A stretch of DNA of 64,000 nt. Origin: Diplosphaera chodatii. Lineage: Eukaryota > Chlorophyta > Trebouxiophyceae > Prasiolales > Stichococcaceae. How positions within the stretch are numbered: the stretch's first letter is position 1; every line of letters begins with the position of its first letter. Below the pieces are notes generated by a model, which saw only the letters and a list, made by a program, of their open reading frames with translations, did not search any database and was not told the DNA's origin. Below are positions 1-12,074 of this stretch, piece by piece. The stretch spans positions 930,001 to 994,000 of the forward strand of contig JAALGY010000061.1 of assembly GCA_032358165.1 (NCBI GenBank), written 5' to 3'. A program made the translations under genes and the position numbers.

Positions 1-3000
1 CCTGGCTGGTCAGCTCCATGCCCTGGCTGCACTCCTCCGCCACCTGCTTGCTCAGCCCAAAGTCCTGCGCCAGGTCGCACAGCAGCACGTCAAGCTTCCT
101 GCCCTGCATGCATCCTCAATTCGACTGCTGGGGTCGTCATCGCAGCGGGCCATCGACATGTTGTCACTGTAAATGCTTAAAGTCCTTGAGCACTGTCACA
201 GCAGAGAGCTGTTACTAGAGAGGGATGAATCGCACCGTGATTTTGACCTCGCCCCGCTGGTCGAACAGAATGTTGGCGGGCTTCAGGTCGTAGTGGATGA
301 TGCGCTGCTTGATGGCGGGGCCGTTCATGTACGCCAACCCCGCAGCGATCTGCGCGGCGATCACCCGCGCCTCCTTCTCTGGCAGCATCTGCGGCATGCG
401 CACCAATATGAGTCAGCCGGTGGGTGGCAAGGAACTCTGAGCTGCCAACGCCAGCGTCATCTTTCAGTTTGGCATGCCCACACCACATGCTGGCACGGCC
501 TGAGCCTGAGCTGCACAGCAAATTGCTGTGAATTGCAGGTCATACCCATGTATCAAGATAGACCGCACACCAGCCACAGTCAGATGCGATGTGCACATGG
601 TGCACAGTGCAAGGTGGTATGAGAGAAACTGCAAATGTCACCCATGCTTCGCATGCACGCACCGGGTGCAGCTGCAGGTGGGAGGCGAGGTCGCCCCCAG
701 GCGCCACCTCGAGCACCGTCGCAAAGCTCATGGCGTCGATCTCGAACAGATCGAGCAGCCGCACGATGCGTGGGTGTACCAGCTCCTTCTGGATGTTGTA
801 CTCGCGCACCTGTGGGCAGCGTGCTGTACATGGTGAGTTTGCGCATGATACATGCCTCAGTGGTACTGCCATCGGACCAGCGCCTTGCACGCTGGCAATA
901 GTATCGTGCAGGGAGAGGTCGCACCGCGTGCTTGACATAGCTCTCGCGCTTGTGCTCGTTCCACTGCGGGTTGAGCTGGTGCACCTTCACCGCCACCTCC
1001 CGCCATTCGACCAGATCCACCGCCTGCGAGACAGTTGCCGCCAACTGCTCACGACGGTGCACGTCCTCTGTCGACCTGCCTTGCAAAAGTACTTCAAGAC
1101 AGAAGTCGTGATAGCCAAACGAGTTTAGCTCGTGCACAATAGAAAATCGCTATTGCACATCTTTCATCTCAGCGCCCAAGGACATAGTGCGATGTCGCGA
1201 TAGGGCGCGCACCAGGTACACATCGGAGAAGCCGCCCTTGCCCAGCAGGTTGCCCATGCGGTAGCGCTGGTGCAGCAGCGCGCGGTCCCGGAACCGCGAC
1301 TCGCCCTCGTCCCGCAGCCGCCGCAGCTCCCTGCACCGTAAGACACGGCGCTCGGCGCGTGGCCGTTCCGTCGGTCGGCCACAAGCCAGCAGGAAAACAC
1401 GCGCAGAGCGCAACAGGTGGAGGGCGCGCAGTCAGCGCTCGCACTTGATGTGCGCCAGCTTGGCGGCCTCGAGCGTCTCGCGCTCCCGATGCAGCACATC
1501 CTCCTCCCGCTTCAGGGCAGCCAGCCGCACCTGCAGGGCGCACAGAGGGACCGTCATGAGCCATCCCGAGGTGGCGTCTATGATGAAGACATGATGTGCA
1601 GTGCTTCGTCCTGGACTAGTGGGCAGTGGCCTCTGCTCTCGGTCACCTCATCTCAGCCTGTTACAGTGCCAGGAGCTGTGCGGACTGGCACCTGGTATTG
1701 GGCCCACTGGCTGCTGCTTGCTCAACACAACAGATGCCACACAGTTGCTGGAGAACCACTGCTCACCTTGTAGATCTCATCCTGAGCCACGTAGTCTTCT
1801 GGCGAGATGAAGGCCTCGCCGCCAGGCGCTGGGGCGGGGGCAGCGCCATTTGCACGCTGCGGAGACGTGGTCGGTGCGCTGAGAGGGTGTCCGGGCGGCG
1901 GTAGACGCTTCTTGATCAGCTGCAAGGTGACTCATAGGTAGGCTCAGGCCACAATGCTGCTAGCCAGATTGCAACGATTGAAGGCAGTCATGGCAAAGGC
2001 AACAGGAAGGAACAACAGTGGGTGCTGTATGAGAGTGTATGGTTGTAACCATCACTTTGTGAGCCACTGGGGAGACAAACGCTGTGCACGCAGGTTAGGC
2101 TGCTGCGCCCACCTTGCGGGCCTCCTCTATCTCTGTGCGCTGCTGCACAATGGCACGCAGGCGGTGGTCCATGTCACGGAATGCCTGCCCTGGTTCCCAG
2201 CCTTCCTGCAAACCTGCATGGTCAGGATGTTGCAGCATTCACTGCAAGTGGTAGTAGTAGTGAGCTTCACTCAACAAGCTTGGTTCACATATCTTGAGAG
2301 GACGCTTGAAGACTGGGGACATCGTGTGAGCCGGATGTTGGGCTGGCACGGTCGTTTGCACCATCGTTGTTGCGATGTGGGATTGCAATCCGCACCGCCG
2401 AGCACGCTGCCGTTGCGCGTGACAGTGAGCGAGCCGAGGCGGCAGCCGTCCATCCGCAGCCGCAGCAGCGATGCATCCCGCTGCGCGTCGGCCCGTTGCA
2501 CCGTCAGCCGGCTGACCAGGTGTCGCCCCCTCGCCTCCCGCCGCTCGGTGAGGCTCCTGCAGAGTGATCAGGAGGAGTGGTCAGGCAGCCATGCTGTGTG
2601 GTGAGCTGCTGGGCCCTGATCAAAGCAAACTCTGCATAACCACTTCCCTGAACCTGACTGAAGGCTAAGCTGTGCCATCCAGTGGTCAACAAATCATAGG
2701 TGCGCCCGTGAGAAGCAGCTGGGCAGCCCTGCCAGCATGGAGCTGTGTGTTTTGAGCTGGTCACATGGCCGGTTTGAGAGCAACCCAGGAGCAGCCGTTT
2801 ACTTGATGGCATGAAGCTCAGTAGACGTGGCGGTGAGCTGCGCCCTGACTTCCAGCGCCTCGCTCTGCGCCGTAGCTGCCGCCTGCCTCAACGACTCAGC
2901 CTCCTGCCTGCAGCAGGCAGGATGGAACACACCTACTCGCAGGCTGCCATTGGCTCAGGATGCTGCCAAGCAGCACTGCATGGATGTCGAGGCATCTGTG

Positions 3001-4746
3001 CAGCCTTTCAGGTGACCTTCTGTAGCCGCACAACCGACACAGCAGCGCACCTGTGCATAGTGGCGGTCTGCTGTGCAGCTGCCGAGTCAGCCGCGAGCCG
3101 CGCCTGCAGCTCGGCGACCTGCGCTTCTGCCGTCTGCAGCTGCCTCGCCAGCTCCGCTGGATCCTGCGCTGTCTGTCTGCTGGCGCGCCGGCCCTGGGGC
3201 GCTGCCTGCTGCTGCTGTGGCTGCTTTGCCGCCGTGCTGCGAGGCCCCTGTGGAGGCGATACCGGCATGGCGCTGTCAGCAGCATCGTTGCTGCCGCTGC
3301 CCCGGCGGCGCACTTCCGGAGAGCCGCCTGCCTCCGTGGCCTCACTCTCGCTCGCACCTGGCTCGCGTCCTGTGCACGATTCCCAGCATGTTCGGGAGCC
3401 TGCTTGATTCAATAGTGTTATGCAGGCTGCCACCCTCGTGCACCACATCTGGAGCAGTGAGCGTGATGCATTGACAAGATGGGGCACCTGATAGCACAAT
3501 CGGCGAGCTTTCGTTGCCCGCACCATTTGCCCCGCCCCGCTTGCCAAAATATGTGTTTATGGTGTTCTTCTGCTGCAGCTGATGCAGCTTTCGGCCTGTT
3601 GGCGGTGTCCTCTGCATGCGGGCAGACAGTGTGCACATCAGCATACTCCCACCAGCTGCCATGCACCATGTAGGTGCAGCATTGGCATCGCAGGGTATGC
3701 AGCTTGCAAGTATGGAGGGTTACCATATTGTTGCCCAGGGTCTGCACCTGACCGCGCTCCCGACTGCTGGTGCCGCCTTCCAGGTGGCTCCCTGCCGCGG
3801 CACCGCCCGACTGGTCTGGCTGCACCGGGGCTGATATGCTGGGTGAAGCACTCTGCAGACGCCTTGAGCCCTGCGCACATATGGAACGCCATGCAGCCTG
3901 CACAATAATGGTGGCGAGCATGAATGATGCTTCTTGACGGTATGAGTAAGCTTGAGGCTGACAACGATCACGCACCTTGCGTCCGCCGGTGGCTGGGGGC
4001 GGGGGCATGGCCTCGCCGCTCTTACGCTTCCGCAAGTTGGGCGCTGGCGCAGCCTCGGGGCTTGGGGCCGCTTCGGCAGCGCCATTGGCGGCGCCGCCAT
4101 TTGCATCTGTCCCGTCCCTGCCTGCTGTTGCTGCTGAGGGCTGCCCAGAGACGACGCCGAAGGAGCCGACGGCTGTTCCCTGGCTGCCGTCAGCTCCATC
4201 TGACATGCCCATGCTGAGCCGCCTGCGCATTCCAAATTTGAAGGTGTCCCCCCAGCCTTTCTGTGTTTCAAGTTGATCACAAGATTCTGAACATGCACAC
4301 CAGCTGTTGAACGGTATCTTATGAGGATGTAGACGGATGGAACTTGAGTATCTAAGCATAAGTGAAGGGGAAAATGCCACAGGTGTTGGATTCGGTGCGG
4401 GACGCTGACCGTGCGGAGGCACCGCCCGGCTGGCTGGCGTCATTGGTCGGCTCCCGCCCTCCGGCCGGCATGGTCTGAAAGTTGCCGCGGTGCAGGTTTC
4501 GTGGGGACACCGGCGGGCGCCCTGGCCTGCCCGCAGATGAACGCTGCTCCTGCGCCCCCGTCAGGCGGTGCTCCAGTGCACGGAGCTTTGCGTCCGAGGC
4601 GTTCAGCCCTGCGGGCCCGTTCGACACTGACGGCTCTCGTGCAGGCAGCATGGCCGCGCCGTCTGCGCTGCCTTGGCGCCTGCCGTTGCTGCTGCCGCCG
4701 GCAGCGCTCGGCTGGGTCTGGCTTTTGGGCGCCTGCGACGGAGCAC
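1..4746 (-). CDS. TLK: Tousled-like Ser/Thr protein kinase (partial, 3' end outside window)
   Basis: Nuclear Ser/Thr kinase of the Tousled/TLK family, which acts in chromatin assembly and genome stability. Kinase exons on the minus strand: 1213-1330 (glycine loop GKGGFSDVYL), 925-1023 (VAVKVHQLN with the ATP-binding Lys), 663-809 (REYNIQKELVHPRIVRL), 236-388 (catalytic loop HYDLKPANILF, His-Tyr-Asp as in TLKs), 1-64 (DFGLSK, then the TLK-typical GMELTSQ). The kinase C-lobe lies beyond base 1. Upstream exons 1445-1530, 1767-1919, 2113-2205 and about 2420-2556 match the TLK middle region (AQDEIYK, RLGSLTVTRNGS). Exon 2803-2907 is a coiled coil, and 3051-3369 is Gln/Ala-rich and probably coiled coil. 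Exon 3488-3611 carries KNTINTYFGKR, resembling the ISDYF motif of animal TLKs. Exons 3748-3870, 3976-4260 (NLRKRKSG, likely NLS) and about 4410-4746 form a low-complexity N-terminus. The first exon and start codon upstream of 4746 are not resolved. Confidence 0.95.
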
Positions 4747-5885
4747 CTGCAGTGTGCACCACGAGGTCTGTGAGCGGACATGCAACGCGTCACGTGGTTT
4801 GCATGTTGCACCTAGGATCGAAAGTACATGCTCGTGTCGACCACCCTGGCCCTTGAAAAGGTAAGCTTGAACCAAGAAGCTGACGGATCTCGCACCCTCC
4901 GGCGACGCCTGCCGGCCCGCGCCGGACGCCAGAGTTGCAGACTGCTTCAGCTGGTGTTACAGTAGCCCTGGACGCCGTGTGTGCCTGCTGGCCGCGGCGA
5001 TCATGTGTTTCGAGGACAAGCTGGCCGGCGACAGGACCTAGCAATGCCCCGGCCCACGCCCAGGGCAAGGTGCACCGGTTTGCATGATAGATACTATCAC
5101 CGTGGTGCATGCATTTGCGTGACACGCTCAACTGTGCTTCCGTGCGATCTGTCCAGTGCCAAGACTGTCAGACTTGTTGAGACATGATCAAAATCTTGTC
5201 TACCGGCAATGTGGATCAGAACCTGCAATGCGAGCGACGAGTGTTGTGTCACAATGGTCCACTGGGTGCTGCACCGTGTCACTTTGGTGCCGCACAACAT
5301 GGCCAAGTTCAACTTCCAGCCGCAGCGTTGTACATGTAAGGTTTGCCAGCTTGCTCGTAGTTGATAGCCAGTATTTCCAGCGTCTGTGCGGAGCATGCAG
5401 CATTGGCAGCGTTCGGGGTTCGGGGTCTCCTTGCTGGGTCTGCTAGGTCATTATGTATCGTTCATTGAGTCAGAAGCATTCGTAGCGTCAAACCTTTCTT
5501 CAGCATTCAATGCTTGGTCGTCTCGAGTCGCATGCCGGTGTCCAGCAGTCGGTGCAGTTCTCCACGAACCCTCAGTCCCTCTTGAGGAAGGGTGTGAGCA
5601 AACATGCTACAGCTTTGCACCGCGTAGCTCGGGCCAACCAGGTTCATGTGTTGCATGGGCGGCGGTGCCGCACTGGCCAGCCAGCGCATCATGTCCTGGT
5701 GTCCGCACCCAAGCGAGGTTGCATTCATCATGCTATTAGAAATTCGAGCAAGCCGATCAGACCTTCAGGAGTCGCGCAAGCGGGCGGCCAGGTGCAGTAT
5801 GCTGCAACACGCCCGTGGCGTCACCTGTCTGTTCGACTCCCATGCATGATCAGCCAGGCTGCTGAGCGTCTGTCATGCAATACAG
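4747..5885. promoter_or_regulatory. Divergent interval between the kinase and helicase genes
   Basis: Upstream region shared by the minus-strand kinase and the plus-strand helicase. It must hold the unresolved first exons of both genes as well as their promoters. Candidate short coding pieces occur (minus strand about 4869-4990; plus strand from 5731), but I could not join them in frame to the supported exons. No TATA box or other motif stands out. Confidence 0.4.
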
Positions 5886-8800
5886 GTGTCCGCTGACGCA
5901 CCGTCGGACAGCCCTGATGCAGCAGGCAGCACGGCTCGGCGTCGACGTGCGCCGCCGTCCGGCCTGCGCCGGTCGGCGGGCGGCTCGCCGGCATTACAGC
6001 GGCAGCAGGGGGTGCGCCAGCGATCAGATGACCAGGCTCAGCATCCAGCGTCCCAGCAGCTGCCGAGGCAGCCTTCAGACTCGCGCCAGGACCCCAGCAC
6101 AGCACTGCGGCGGGCGCCTGGGGACACAGCCACACTCGACCAGCGCCCTCAGCAAAGCAAAACAGCGCAGCCAAGTGGAGGTGCACCTACACTGCCAACG
6201 TCTCGCGTCCCAGGTTCGTCAAAGGCAGCAGCGACGCAGCGAGCATCTCCACCGTTATCCAGCGCGCCTCAAACTGTGCGCCAGCAGCCACAGCAGGGTT
6301 CAGTGCCGGATGTAGCTCCAGGGTGGGTTCGACAGCTGCAGCCTCGGGCGACCCTGACGTTGCCGTTGCCGCCTCCAAGCAGACGATTGACTCAGGTGCC
6401 GCAGCCGCTGCCAGCCCTGCCACCTGAGGCCGTGATTTCGGCTGCACAGCTGACGGTAAGCTCACAGTTTGGCATGACGACCTGACGGTGCCACCTGGCC
6501 TGTTCGCACAGGCATGATGTACATGACCTTGTCCACTCCCCCACTATCCTGCGCCCTCGCCTGAGTGCTGCTGTCCATGGACAGGATCGCCTTTGCGGGG
6601 CCATTGGGGCTGAGGTTGCCGAGGAGCAAGCGGCTGTCAAGCGGCTATATGCAGAGTGCGTCTTGCATGGGCTGGAACGGACCTATGCCGCAGGGCTCAC
6701 CTTGCATGCTTTGAGAAGGAGCGCAAAAGGAGCGCAAAAGGCATGTCCACATGCTTGCTTCGGGTAGCAATGTGCGACACGCCTGCGCAGGAGTGCTGTG
6801 GATCGCATGCGTGAGGACGGCCTCGTGCTGACAGACCTTGCCCACAAGGCGGATGGCCAGCTGCATGGGAGCAGTGTGTGGCGGCTCAGCCCGCCGCAGG
6901 GGCAGCGACTGCCATTTCACCGCTTCAATCAGGTGCACGCGACACACATGGCCACACACACTCCGCGTCGGCTTGGTGATTTGCACCTGGTGCCAGAAAC
7001 AACGGCTGGTTGCGAGGGTGGCTCTCGTACGAGCTGCACACACCGTCTCCAGGATGACACGCAGCTGCAATTGCGTGCAGCGCTCATTGGTCCTCCTCAG
7101 CCCCTGGAACGACGACGGCGCCGAGGTGCAGCGGGAAGTAGACCGTGACCTCAGCATCCATGCGACGGTGCTGTCCGTGGGCCGCGGCCACCTGCGGGCT
7201 GTGGTGGAGTCCGAAAGTCATGCAGCAGCGCTGCGTTCCCTGCAATCCCGTGAGCCTTCCTCCTGAGCTTTATCGTCCAGCACATCGTGGCAGCAGTGCA
7301 AGCTCACATCACATCTGTGTGAAAGGTCCTCCAGCAGGGGTTGTGTGCACGTGGCGCGAAGCCCGCCCACACACCCGTTGCGACATGAGTGCATTCAGTG
7401 CAAATGTGCTGCTGCTGCGCAACACAGGGGGCCTGACGTGGCGCATGGACGAGGACCTCACAGACGCAACGACCAAGCGGCAGTACGCCGCCATTGAGGA
7501 GCTCCCGCACCTGCGGCGCTTCACGGAGGCGGAGCTGCGGCTGCGCTCCATCGTCCTGGGCTCGCCCCAGGTGAAGCACTTGCGTGTGTGTTTTGTGTTT
7601 GCTGGCGAGTGGGTTGCGGGGTGAGCATCACCTTGGTCAGTGCAGGCATTTCGTGTTTCTTGTACTGCCCTGTTCTTGATTGGCCCGCAATGTCAAGGTC
7701 TGACACCCATGTACCCTTGTCAAATGACTGTCGTCCAGGCTGTGGAGCTGTCAAAGCAGATCAGCAGCTGGGGGGTGAGCCAGAGCTGGCGGCTAGCTGT
7801 ACAGCAGCGCATGCGGGCGATGACGCACCTCAACTACAGCCAGAAGCAGGCAGTGGGCTCAGCGCTGCTATCGACGCTTACTCTGTGGCAGGTGAGCTGG
7901 TTGACCGTCCCAGGTCACAAATGGTGATCTGGGGCCTGACCATTGCTGGAACAACGTGACAATCAACAATTGCGTCAGCTGGTGCTGCTGATTCACCACA
8001 TGTTGATACCTGGTGCAGGGTCCCCCGGGCACGGGGAAGACGCGCACGCTGCTGGCCCTCATCGCTTTGGTGTGCGGTGCGGCGCAGTCAGAGGGGGCGG
8101 CATTCGCCAACGACTTCGGTAAGCGGGGCATGGAGCACAGACTTCACGAGCAAGTTGCCTGAGCACCCTGCACCAGCCTGGCTGACAAGGCAGTACTTCT
8201 CAAGGCTCCGCATGCTGCCTGGTCCAGCTCACCTATGCACATGGTCCTGCTGCAGGACCTGTGCTGGCGACTGCTGGCACCAATGCCGCAGCCGACAACC
8301 TGCTGGAGGGCCTGGCGGACATCCCTGGCATGAGGGCCGTGCGCGTCGGGCAGCCAGCCAGCGTCCGAGAGGGGCTCCGCCACTTGTCACTGGCAGCGCT
8401 GGCTGAGGCGACGCCCGAGGGGCAGAAGGTACATGCACTTGTCCAGTTTCATCTGTTCACTGCCTGCGCATTGCCCTGGTCTCTCAACTCCCACACATGT
8501 GTACAGAGCTGAAACGATATGGCGACATTTTGGCATCCGCCGCAGGCTCTGCACAACCGGCAGCTGGCTCAGCGGCTGCGGGAGCGTGCTGCGAGCAATG
8601 TCCCAGTGTCTGGCCTGGGCCAGAAGGAGGCATGGAACTCTGCAGAGAGCGCCGCAAAGCAGCTGGAGGCCGAGGCAGCTCAGGCGCTGCAGGAGGCGGA
8701 GACGTGCGTTCTGGACCATGCACAGGTAAAAGGCAGGAGGAAAGCCCGATGATCCACTTCTGCTCGTGTGTCTGCGTCTCACCATTGTGCTGGCAGCTTG

Positions 8801-10627
8801 TGCACTTAATGGCCAAGCAAGACAGATACCCCCATGCAATTTGCTCGCGGCCGTGCAGAAGGCGTGCAGTATGGCGATCGTGCGCACAGAAGGTGGATGT
8901 CCTGTACACCATAGGCGTGATTCTGTGCCCCACAGAGCTTTATGCATGTGCAGGTCGTGGTGTCGACGTGCGCGAGTGCGGGTGCCACACCGCTGCACGG
9001 ACGGTTCTTCCGCATGCTGGTCATTGACGAGGCCACGCAGGCCACTGAGCCCATGACGCTGATTCCGCTGGTGCATAACCATGTCCTGACCTGATATCCA
9101 GCTTGTAGCTCTCCACAGCAAGGAGTATTCTGCCCTGTTTCATAAGGTTAGGGCTGCGGATTGGCCGATTGACGGCACTCTCAACGGAGCACCAGGCTGT
9201 GTGCGGTACTTTACCCATGACAGCATCTGCTGGCCCTTGCAGGTCAAGGGCATTGAGGCTTGCGTCATGGCGGGCGACCCGCAGCAGCTGCCGCCCACAG
9301 TCAGATCGGCGGCGGGGCTCAAAGCCGGCCTGGACTGCACATTGTTCACCCGGCTGGCTGACCTGGGTGAGCTGAAGCTCTGAATTTCGCGCCTCACAAC
9401 CTCTTTTACATGCGACGCTACTGCAGACGATTGGCATACCATGGCATACCCTGATGTAGGTGTGGCGCCCATGCTGCTGGACACCCAGTACCGCATGCAC
9501 CCCGACATTGCAGACCTGCCATCACGCCTGTTCTACGGTGGCAAGCTGCGGTCTGGCGTACCACCAGCTGAGCGGCCCCTCCCGCGGGCAAGTGTTGCAG
9601 TACTGCGCAATCGATGTCGATCATGCACTCTGATCAGAGACACAGAAGAGTGATCTGAGGTGATCTGATGCCTCTGGCATTGCCAAAAGCATCAGATAGT
9701 CTTCTGCAAAGCGAGTGCTCACTTGCAGGGTGTGGAGTGGCCAAACCCAAGAGTGCCTGTTGCGCTGCTGCCGTGTGAGAATGGTTGCGAGAGCATGTCA
9801 GACGCTGCCATGCCCAAGGGCAGCGCTGGGCGGGGCAACAGCTACAGCAACGTGCAGGAGGCAGAACTCGCAATCCAGTGAGTCCTCACAGCAATCTATG
9901 AGGTGGCAAGAGTCTGGATGCACCACAACTATCAGGAGACCATGGCAACATCTTCAGGCGACTCAGGATCAGCCGAGCACATGGAGAGTCGTGACTCTGT
10001 TGAGCACCTTGTGCAGGGTCGTAAAGGCGCTGCTGGCTGGCCGTGATATTGAAAGCGCAGCAATCCTGACACCGTATGCGGGTCAAGTGCGACTGCTCAA
10101 TCGGTTGGCCAAGTAAGAGTCAGCCTTCACTGTTGCTGTGTGGTTGCCTGTGGCAACAGCCTGCACCATATCTTCGTGCTGGAGAACACAACGCCTGAAA
10201 GCATCATGTTCGTCCCATCTGCTATTGCAGGGCGCAGCCCGCTAGCTTTGATTCAGTTGACATCTCATCAGTGGACGCATACCAGGGCCGTGAGGCCGAT
10301 GTTGTAGTCTTCAGTACAGTGCGCTGCAATCAGGAAAGGCGCCTGGGCTTCGTAGCGGACCCTCGGCGACTCAACGTCGCCATCACCAGGCCACGCAGGT
10401 AGTCATGTGAGGTCGTTACATGCCATGAACGCATGGCTATCTGGGACCGGTAGAACATGGTAGGCATCTCACCAAATGTGTGGTGGCTATACAGGGGCTT
10501 AGTGGTGATCGGGTCTGCCACCACCCTCAGCAGTAACGAGGACTGGCGGCAGTGGCTGCGGTGGGTGGAGCGCCGCTCTGCCGTCACAACAGAAGAGGCG
10601 CTGTTGGCGCCTGTGTATGCATATTAG
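5886..10627 (+). CDS. UPF1-like superfamily 1 helicase (IGHMBP2/Sen1/UPF1 group)
   Basis: ATP-dependent RNA/DNA helicase of the UPF1-like SF1B class. About 16 exons. Supported ones: 5886-6455 (Gln/Pro/Arg-rich N-terminus), 6585-about 6715, about 6790-6932, 7081-7249, 7428-7570, 7739-7891, 8019-8118 (Walker A GPPGTGKT), 8256-8428, 8545-8725 (charged, probably the stalk insertion), 8954-9070 (Walker B VIDEATQATEP), 9243-9366 (GDPQQLPP), 9427-9587 (DTQYRMHPDIADLPS), 9729-9877, 10017-10112 (ILTPYAGQV), 10231-10398 (SSVDAYQGREADVVVFSTVR and RRLNVAITRPRR), 10495-10627 (stop TAG). All helicase motifs are present, so it should be active. The region ahead of Walker A resembles the IGHMBP2-type 1B/oligonucleotide-binding part, but the Walker B and QYRMHP context is closer to UPF1, so the orthologue is left open. 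No UPF1 Cys/His-rich domain is seen. The frame is open at 5886 after an AG acceptor, so an upstream start exon is missing from this model. The join between exons 2 and 3 is unresolved. The intron after 9587 uses a GC donor. Confidence 0.92.
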
Positions 10628-10852
10628 CTAGGCAGTGGAGCAGCAGATACTTCACCTTGTACATCACAGCTGGCAGGAAAACAATACCGGCCATTGATTC
10701 GCTTGGGGCATCAGTGCTTGGTAAGCACTATCACAACATTCTTTGATACGCTACAGCCTTACATAAGATTGATGTGACAATTGGTTATCGACTGTCAAGC
10801 TCTGCATCTGATGCCGCTGAGGGTATCAGCTTCCCAAACTCAGCGCCGTCCA
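10628..10852. other. Convergent 3' interval (helicase / BolA)
   Basis: About 225 bp between the helicase stop (plus) and the BolA stop (minus). It should carry both 3' UTRs. I see no gene in it. Confidence 0.5.
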
Positions 10853-11508
10853 CTACGCTGTACTTGTGGCTGCTGAAGCTTGCTGCTGCTGCTGCTGCTG
10901 TGCCGGTGTCCATACCCTTTTGATTGACAGCGCGTGGATGTCTTTCAGCTCCTCCGCGAGTGCACTGTTCACCTGCATGGGTAACAAGCCACGGCTTTAC
11001 CACAGAACTTACCTGTGGACACCCGTCAGCATTGGCACCATCTAACGCAGTCAATGAAGGTGTAGGGGTCTGTAGGACCCTCCATACACACCAGCTTGTG
11101 TCTGTCGAGGAGCTTCAGGCCCTCAAAGCGGGGCGAGATCACCGCTACAGTGAATGCGGTCCCACATCTGCAGGTCACCACTGCAATGCACCGTCGACAG
11201 CCTATTCCAGGCGCACTGGTCTTCGCTGTCCCGTGACAGCAGAGTACTCACACTATCGATGCATGGACAGCATGCTGGAATGCCGCAATATCAGCTGCTA
11301 GCATCATTGATAGCTGCGTACCCGCCACTATTGTCCAGGACGGTCTGCGCATGGTTGTGCATGAAGGTTAGGACTGATCTGGGTGTCAAAACAAATATGT
11401 GCGATTGCAGATGTGCACAGCCCATGCTTGCATGCAGACGCTCCGCACCACATCTGTTGCGTCCAGTTTGGCACGTAGCTTCTGCTCGACTTCATCTGCC
11501 GTCACCAT
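10853..11508 (-). CDS. BolA2-type iron-sulfur trafficking protein
   Basis: BolA family protein, a partner of monothiol glutaredoxins in cytosolic/nuclear Fe-S handling and iron signalling. Four exons on the minus strand: 11449-11508 (starts MVTADEVEQKLRAKLDATDV), 11322-11344, 11092-11167, 10853-10972. They sum to 279 nt, giving 92 aa. The spliced frame shows the BolA core: TVLDNSGGCGTAF with the conserved Cys of the BolA2 subgroup, then FTVAVISPRFEGLKLLDRH (the FEGxxxxxRH signature with the invariant His), then LVNSALAEELKDIHALSIK. The length fits a minimal cytosolic BolA2, without the transit peptide of plastid/mitochondrial BolA4/BolA1 types. The C-terminus is odd: after the usual end comes a CAG-encoded Gln run and a short ASAATSTA tail. 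The start is set by the MVT match to the family. It diverges from the FkbM gene, 566 bp away. Confidence 0.95.
10881..10901 (-). repeat. CAG/CTG trinucleotide run in the BolA C-terminus
   Basis: About seven CTG units on the plus strand, read as CAG (Gln) on the coding strand, at the 3' end of the BolA reading frame. This is a likely length-variable microsatellite. Confidence 0.85.
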
Positions 11509-12074
11509 ATTGCTTGATATATGAGGTGTGCGGATGAGACGGCCTAGGAAACGTCCAGACCATGTACTCATGCAGCTAGTACCGCAACATGATGCGCAAT
11601 GACAAGTCACCGTCATAAACTGCTGTAAACGTACAGCACTGGTCTATTGCGCAGCGTAGCTACAGGATACAAGTCGTGAAGGTGCACATGCGTATGCTCA
11701 AATGCTCTTGCGGATCATTGCTCGCACTGACCCAGTGATCTGGATGCAGGATGCGCAATGCAGTTTAGGAAGTGTGCAGCACCTGATGGCACACTGTTCA
11801 GTTGCAACAGCTGGGGTGAAGGGAAACGAATTGTGGTTCATTGAGAATCCAATGAGCTTTTCTTGCAGTATTGTGGTGTTGACACCGCAGATGAAGTGCC
11901 CGCACCTGGCGCGGTCAACATGATCATGTTCCGATTGTAAGCACCACCAAGTCTGATCCACTGGCAGGCATAAGGAAAGGAGACTGATCAGTGTTGAGCT
12001 CTTTGATGACGGGCTTCACGACAACGCTTTGCTTCCAGAGTTTGTGACGTCACTCGTAAAACTGCGCCACCGCC
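11509..12074. promoter_or_regulatory. Divergent interval between BolA and FkbM genes
   Basis: 566 bp between two start codons pointing outward; probably both promoters and 5' UTRs. Small ORFs on both strands (for example 11698-11961 minus) show no family resemblance. I see no clear core promoter motif. Confidence 0.4.

Noticed and set aside
8387..9121. 244-aa open frame on the minus strand
   Set aside because: Antisense to helicase exons and introns, with no recognisable motif.
11698..11961. 87-aa minus-strand ORF upstream of BolA
   Set aside because: Lies in the divergent promoter interval, with no conserved motif and no splice link to BolA.
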